DNA of 52,690 bases from the NCBI GenBank assembly GCA_015064685.1, contig SVRT01000015.1:1-52690 (forward strand), read 5' to 3'. Position 1 is the stretch's first letter, and every line of letters starts with the position of its first letter. The stretch is from Oscillospiraceae bacterium. Its GTDB lineage: Bacteria; Bacillota; Clostridia; Oscillospirales; CAG-272. The notes beneath the pieces were generated by a model that did no database searches, was not told where the DNA came from, and saw nothing but the letters and a program-made list of their open reading frames with translations. Made by a program: the position numbers and the translations under genes. Shown here piece after piece: positions 50,318 to 52,690 of the stretch.

Positions 50318-52486
50318 ATGAAGCAGCTGCACGAGATACCCGTATCATCGCTTCACGGTGTTGGGCGCGTAAAGGCGCAGGCATACGCCGCGGCAGGCGT
50401 TCATACTCTCCTTGACCTGCTTTACTATTTTCCGAGGGCATATGAAAACAGGGCGAACGTTCTTCCCCTCACCGCCACAGAAGATGGCGGCAAGTGTGCT
50501 ACCGTTCTGACGGTTGCCACAGAGCCCAAGATAGCGAACATCCGCAGAGGAATGTCGCTTTTGAAATTCCGCGCCTTTGACGACAGCGGGATCTGCGACA
50601 TAACATATTTTAATCAGAATTATCTCAAGGATAAGTTTCCTATCGGCTCAACCTTCCGCTTTTACGGCAAGGTCGAGAGAAAAAAGAGCAAATTTGAGAT
50701 GACCTCCCCCGCATGCGAGCCCTGGGTCGAGAGTGCGCCTCCGCCTCCCTTTTTCCCGATATACAGGCTTTCCGAGGGGCTTTCACAAAAGCAGATAGCG
50801 CAGAACATTGAGGAGATACTCCCCCTCGCCTGCGCCACGCTCCCCGATCCGCTCCCCGAGAGCGTAAGACTTGAGCACAAGCTCTGCACTGTTCACTTTG
50901 CGCTCAAGCAGATACACAAGCCGGACAGCTACGCAAGTCTCGCGATAGCGAAGCGCAGACTTATCTTCGACGAGTTTTTCCTTTTTGCCACGGGACTCCG
51001 CGCACAAAGTCAACACATACAGAGGCACTCGGCACCCCCATGCCCCGATACCGATATTTCGCCCCTGCTCTCGCTCTTCCCATACGAGCTTACACGAGCG
51101 CAGATGCGGACCGTTGAGGACATTTCGCGCGATATGGCAAAAAGCGAGCCTATGAGCCGAATAGTCATCGGTGACGTTGGCTGCGGAAAGACCGCCTGCG
51201 CGACCGCGGCGATATATATCGCGGTCAAAAACGGCTACCAGGCAGCTCTTATGGCGCCGACCGAGATACTCGCAAACCAGCACTACAACGACCTTGCTCC
51301 ACTGCTTGCGCGTCTTGGAATCAAATGCGCTCTGCTCACGGGCTCTGTCACCGCCGCGAACAAGCGGAAGATCTACGCCGCTATGCAGGCGATCGATCCA
51401 TCCGAGCGGCTTGACGTAGTCATCGGCACGCAGGCACTTCTCTCCGAGGGAGCGGATTTCATAAACCCCGGACTCGTTATCACCGACGAGCAGCACCGAT
51501 TTGGAGTTAACCAGAGAGCCCTGCTCTCCGAAAAGAATAAACACACCCACGTGCTTGTTATGAGCGCGACCCCGATACCGCGTTCTCTCGCGCTCGTTAT
51601 GTACGGTGACCTCAAAATGTCAAAGATTGACGAGATGCCTCCCGGACGGCAGAGAGTTGACACCTTCCTTGTTGACGAGGGCTACCGCGCCCGACTCGAT
51701 GCCTTTATCAAAAAGCAGGTCGACGGCGGCGGTCAGGTCTATATCGTCTGCCCTGCGGTCGAGGAGACCGAGGATGAGGGCGGCGAGCTTGATATGGCTG
51801 CGATCTCGATCTTCGGCGAGGAGATGCAGGCATTTGCTATTGAGGAATTCAAAAGGCATCAAAAGCCGCCTCTCAAAGCGGCGGTACAGTATGCCGACGA
51901 GCTTGCAAAAAGGCTCGAGGGCTACCCCGTCGCGTTCGTTCACGGCAAGATGAAGGCATCGCAAAAGGACGACGTTATGAGCCGTTTCGCCTCTGGCGAG
52001 GTCAAGATCCTCGTCTCGACCACGGTCATCGAGGTCGGTGTCAACGTTCCCGCCGCAAGCCTTATGATAGTTGAAAACGCAGAGCGTTTCGGTCTGTCTC
52101 AGCTCCACCAGCTCCGCGGACGAGTAGGACGTGGAGAGAGAAAGTCATATTGCGTGCTGGTCGCAGGTGAGATGGGACTCGGTGAGACCGCGCAAAAGCG
52201 ACTTAAGACAATGTGCGATTGCTATAACGGATTTGAGATCGCCGAGGTCGACTTAAAGCTACGCGGTCCCGGAGACTTCCTCTCCTTCTCGGGTAACTCG
52301 CAAATACGTCAGAGCGGTAGCCTTGACTTCAATCTCGCGGATATGTGCGAGGATGCGGACCTTATGTCAGCCGCCTTTACCTCCGCGCAGAATTTCATCG
52401 AAAACGATCCCACCCTCGATTCCTATCCGCCGCTTAAAGCCGCCGCGGAAAGAATGTTTGAAACAAGAGGGGATATTATAAGCTAA
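50318..52486 (+). CDS. recG: ATP-dependent DNA helicase RecG
   Basis: 722 residues, slightly longer than most (670-700). RecG remodels stalled forks and Holliday junctions. An N-terminal wedge/OB domain (LHGVGRVKAQAYAAAGVHTL, helix-hairpin-helix-like, then FRAFDDSGICDITYFNQNYL) precedes two helicase lobes. Motif I GDVGCGKT is at 285-292, motif II DEQHR at 390-394, motif III MSATPIPRSLAL, motif V VSTTVIEVGVNVP and motif VI QLRGRVGRG; the C-terminal LKLRGPGDFLSFSGNSQ matches the RecG TRG region. ATG 50318 follows AAAGGAG; an earlier ATG is out of frame. A terminator follows. The gene is bracketed by inverted copies of a repeat. Confidence 0.96.
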   Translation: MKQLHEIPVSSLHGVGRVKAQAYAAAGVHTLLDLLYYFPRAYENRANVLPLTATEDGGKCATVLTVATEPKIANIRRGMSLLKFRAFDDSGICDITYFNQNYLKDKFPIGSTFRFYGKVERKKSKFEMTSPACEPWVESAPPPPFFPIYRLSEGLSQKQIAQNIEEILPLACATLPDPLPESVRLEHKLCTVHFALKQIHKPDSYASLAIAKRRLIFDEFFLFATGLRAQSQHIQRHSAPPCPDTDISPLLSLFPYELTRAQMRTVEDISRDMAKSEPMSRIVIGDVGCGKTACATAAIYIAVKNGYQAALMAPTEILANQHYNDLAPLLARLGIKCALLTGSVTAANKRKIYAAMQAIDPSERLDVVIGTQALLSEGADFINPGLVITDEQHRFGVNQRALLSEKNKHTHVLVMSATPIPRSLALVMYGDLKMSKIDEMPPGRQRVDTFLVDEGYRARLDAFIKKQVDGGGQVYIVCPAVEETEDEGGELDMAAISIFGEEMQAFAIEEFKRHQKPPLKAAVQYADELAKRLEGYPVAFVHGKMKASQKDDVMSRFASGEVKILVSTTVIEVGVNVPAASLMIVENAERFGLSQLHQLRGRVGRGERKSYCVLVAGEMGLGETAQKRLKTMCDCYNGFEIAEVDLKLRGPGDFLSFSGNSQIRQSGSLDFNLADMCEDADLMSAAFTSAQNFIENDPTLDSYPPLKAAAERMFETRGDIIS

Positions 52487-52488
52487 TA

Positions 52489-52522
52489 AAAAACCGCTTG
52501 CACATAGGTGCAAGCGGTTTTT
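52489..52522 (+). terminator. Terminator of recG
   Basis: AAACCGCTTGCAC, ATAG loop, GTGCAAGCGGTTT, then TT: a 13-bp perfect stem just after the stop codon. Confidence 0.9.
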
Positions 52523-52530
52523 GTTAATGT

Positions 52531-52690
52531 TCAATTTTTGATTTGTAGGGGAGGATGGGGGATGCGCGTGGGGGGCTTTTCCAGGGAAAAAAGCCCCCCA
52601 CACCCCCAAAACCCCAAAGTATATTTTATACAAGTTAAGACGGTTTATCTATCTACACCGTGTCGCATCTGCATAGCCCCACTGCTATCG
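52531..52690. repeat. Right, inverted copy of the recG-flanking element (cut by the window edge)
   Basis: Boundary-like motif TCAATTTTTGATTTGTAGGG (52531-52550), then 52564-52690, which is the reverse complement of 50138-50264 over 127 bp with about four mismatches and no gaps. The terminal repeat itself has diverged. The element continues beyond the window. Confidence 0.85.

Overview
The window looks like a chromosome segment of an uncultured, spore-forming Clostridia bacterium, probably a gut lineage of roughly 50% GC. Three things support this: a spoIIGA-sigE pair (mother-cell sporulation), CUT1 sugar transporters without their own ATPase, and short inverted-repeat elements of kinds I recall as common in gut Clostridia. 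No rRNA, CRISPR array, complete prophage or transposase gene is visible. The tail of one gene may lie at the left edge.

Layout. 1-3.2 kb: tRNA-Leu(UAG), a TIM-barrel sugar isomerase, and spoIIGA-sigE behind a wide-spaced promoter like that of spoIIG. 3.2-9.4 kb: a large CvpA-like membrane protein, an orphan phage neck-type protein, an HssR-like two-component system and a second TIM-barrel isomerase. 9.4-31.1 kb: a minus-strand carbohydrate locus. Its order is giant solute-binding protein, MalF-type and MalG-type permeases, NHL/TPR/YIP1 membrane protein, 1931-residue DUF5696-type protein, second MalF-type and MalG-type permeases, then (after a terminator) an 1880-residue lipoprotein with two SGNH esterase domains. 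No ATPase or local regulator lies in it. A consensus promoter at 31.1 kb starts a leader of about 320 nt with a nested, closed secondary structure that I cannot assign to a known riboswitch class.

31.1-32.6 kb is a gene-free stretch, AT-rich and then a GC-rich degenerate tandem repeat. 32.6-38.7 kb: a small membrane protein, then an operon of aconitase, GH20 hexosaminidase and NADP-isocitrate dehydrogenase. 38.7-44.5 kb: cyclase-family hydrolase, ZIP metal transporter, PlsC-like acyltransferase with a zinc ribbon, and alpha/beta hydrolase, with several inverted-repeat elements downstream of genes. Two divergent transcripts without ordinary genes are predicted at 41.0-41.7 kb. 44.5-52.7 kb: an overlapping operon of response regulator, sensor kinase and GT2 glycosyltransferase, a small membrane protein, a tyrosine recombinase, and recG flanked by inverted copies of one repeat.

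How it works together (inference). The 21-kb locus would capture a decorated polysaccharide at the cell surface, remove ester groups with the SGNH lipoprotein, and import oligosaccharides through two permease pairs powered by a shared ATPase encoded elsewhere. The isomerases and GH20 could process cytoplasmic sugars. Aconitase and isocitrate dehydrogenase would supply 2-oxoglutarate and NADPH. All assignments come from reading the sequence by eye; no database search or folding program was run.
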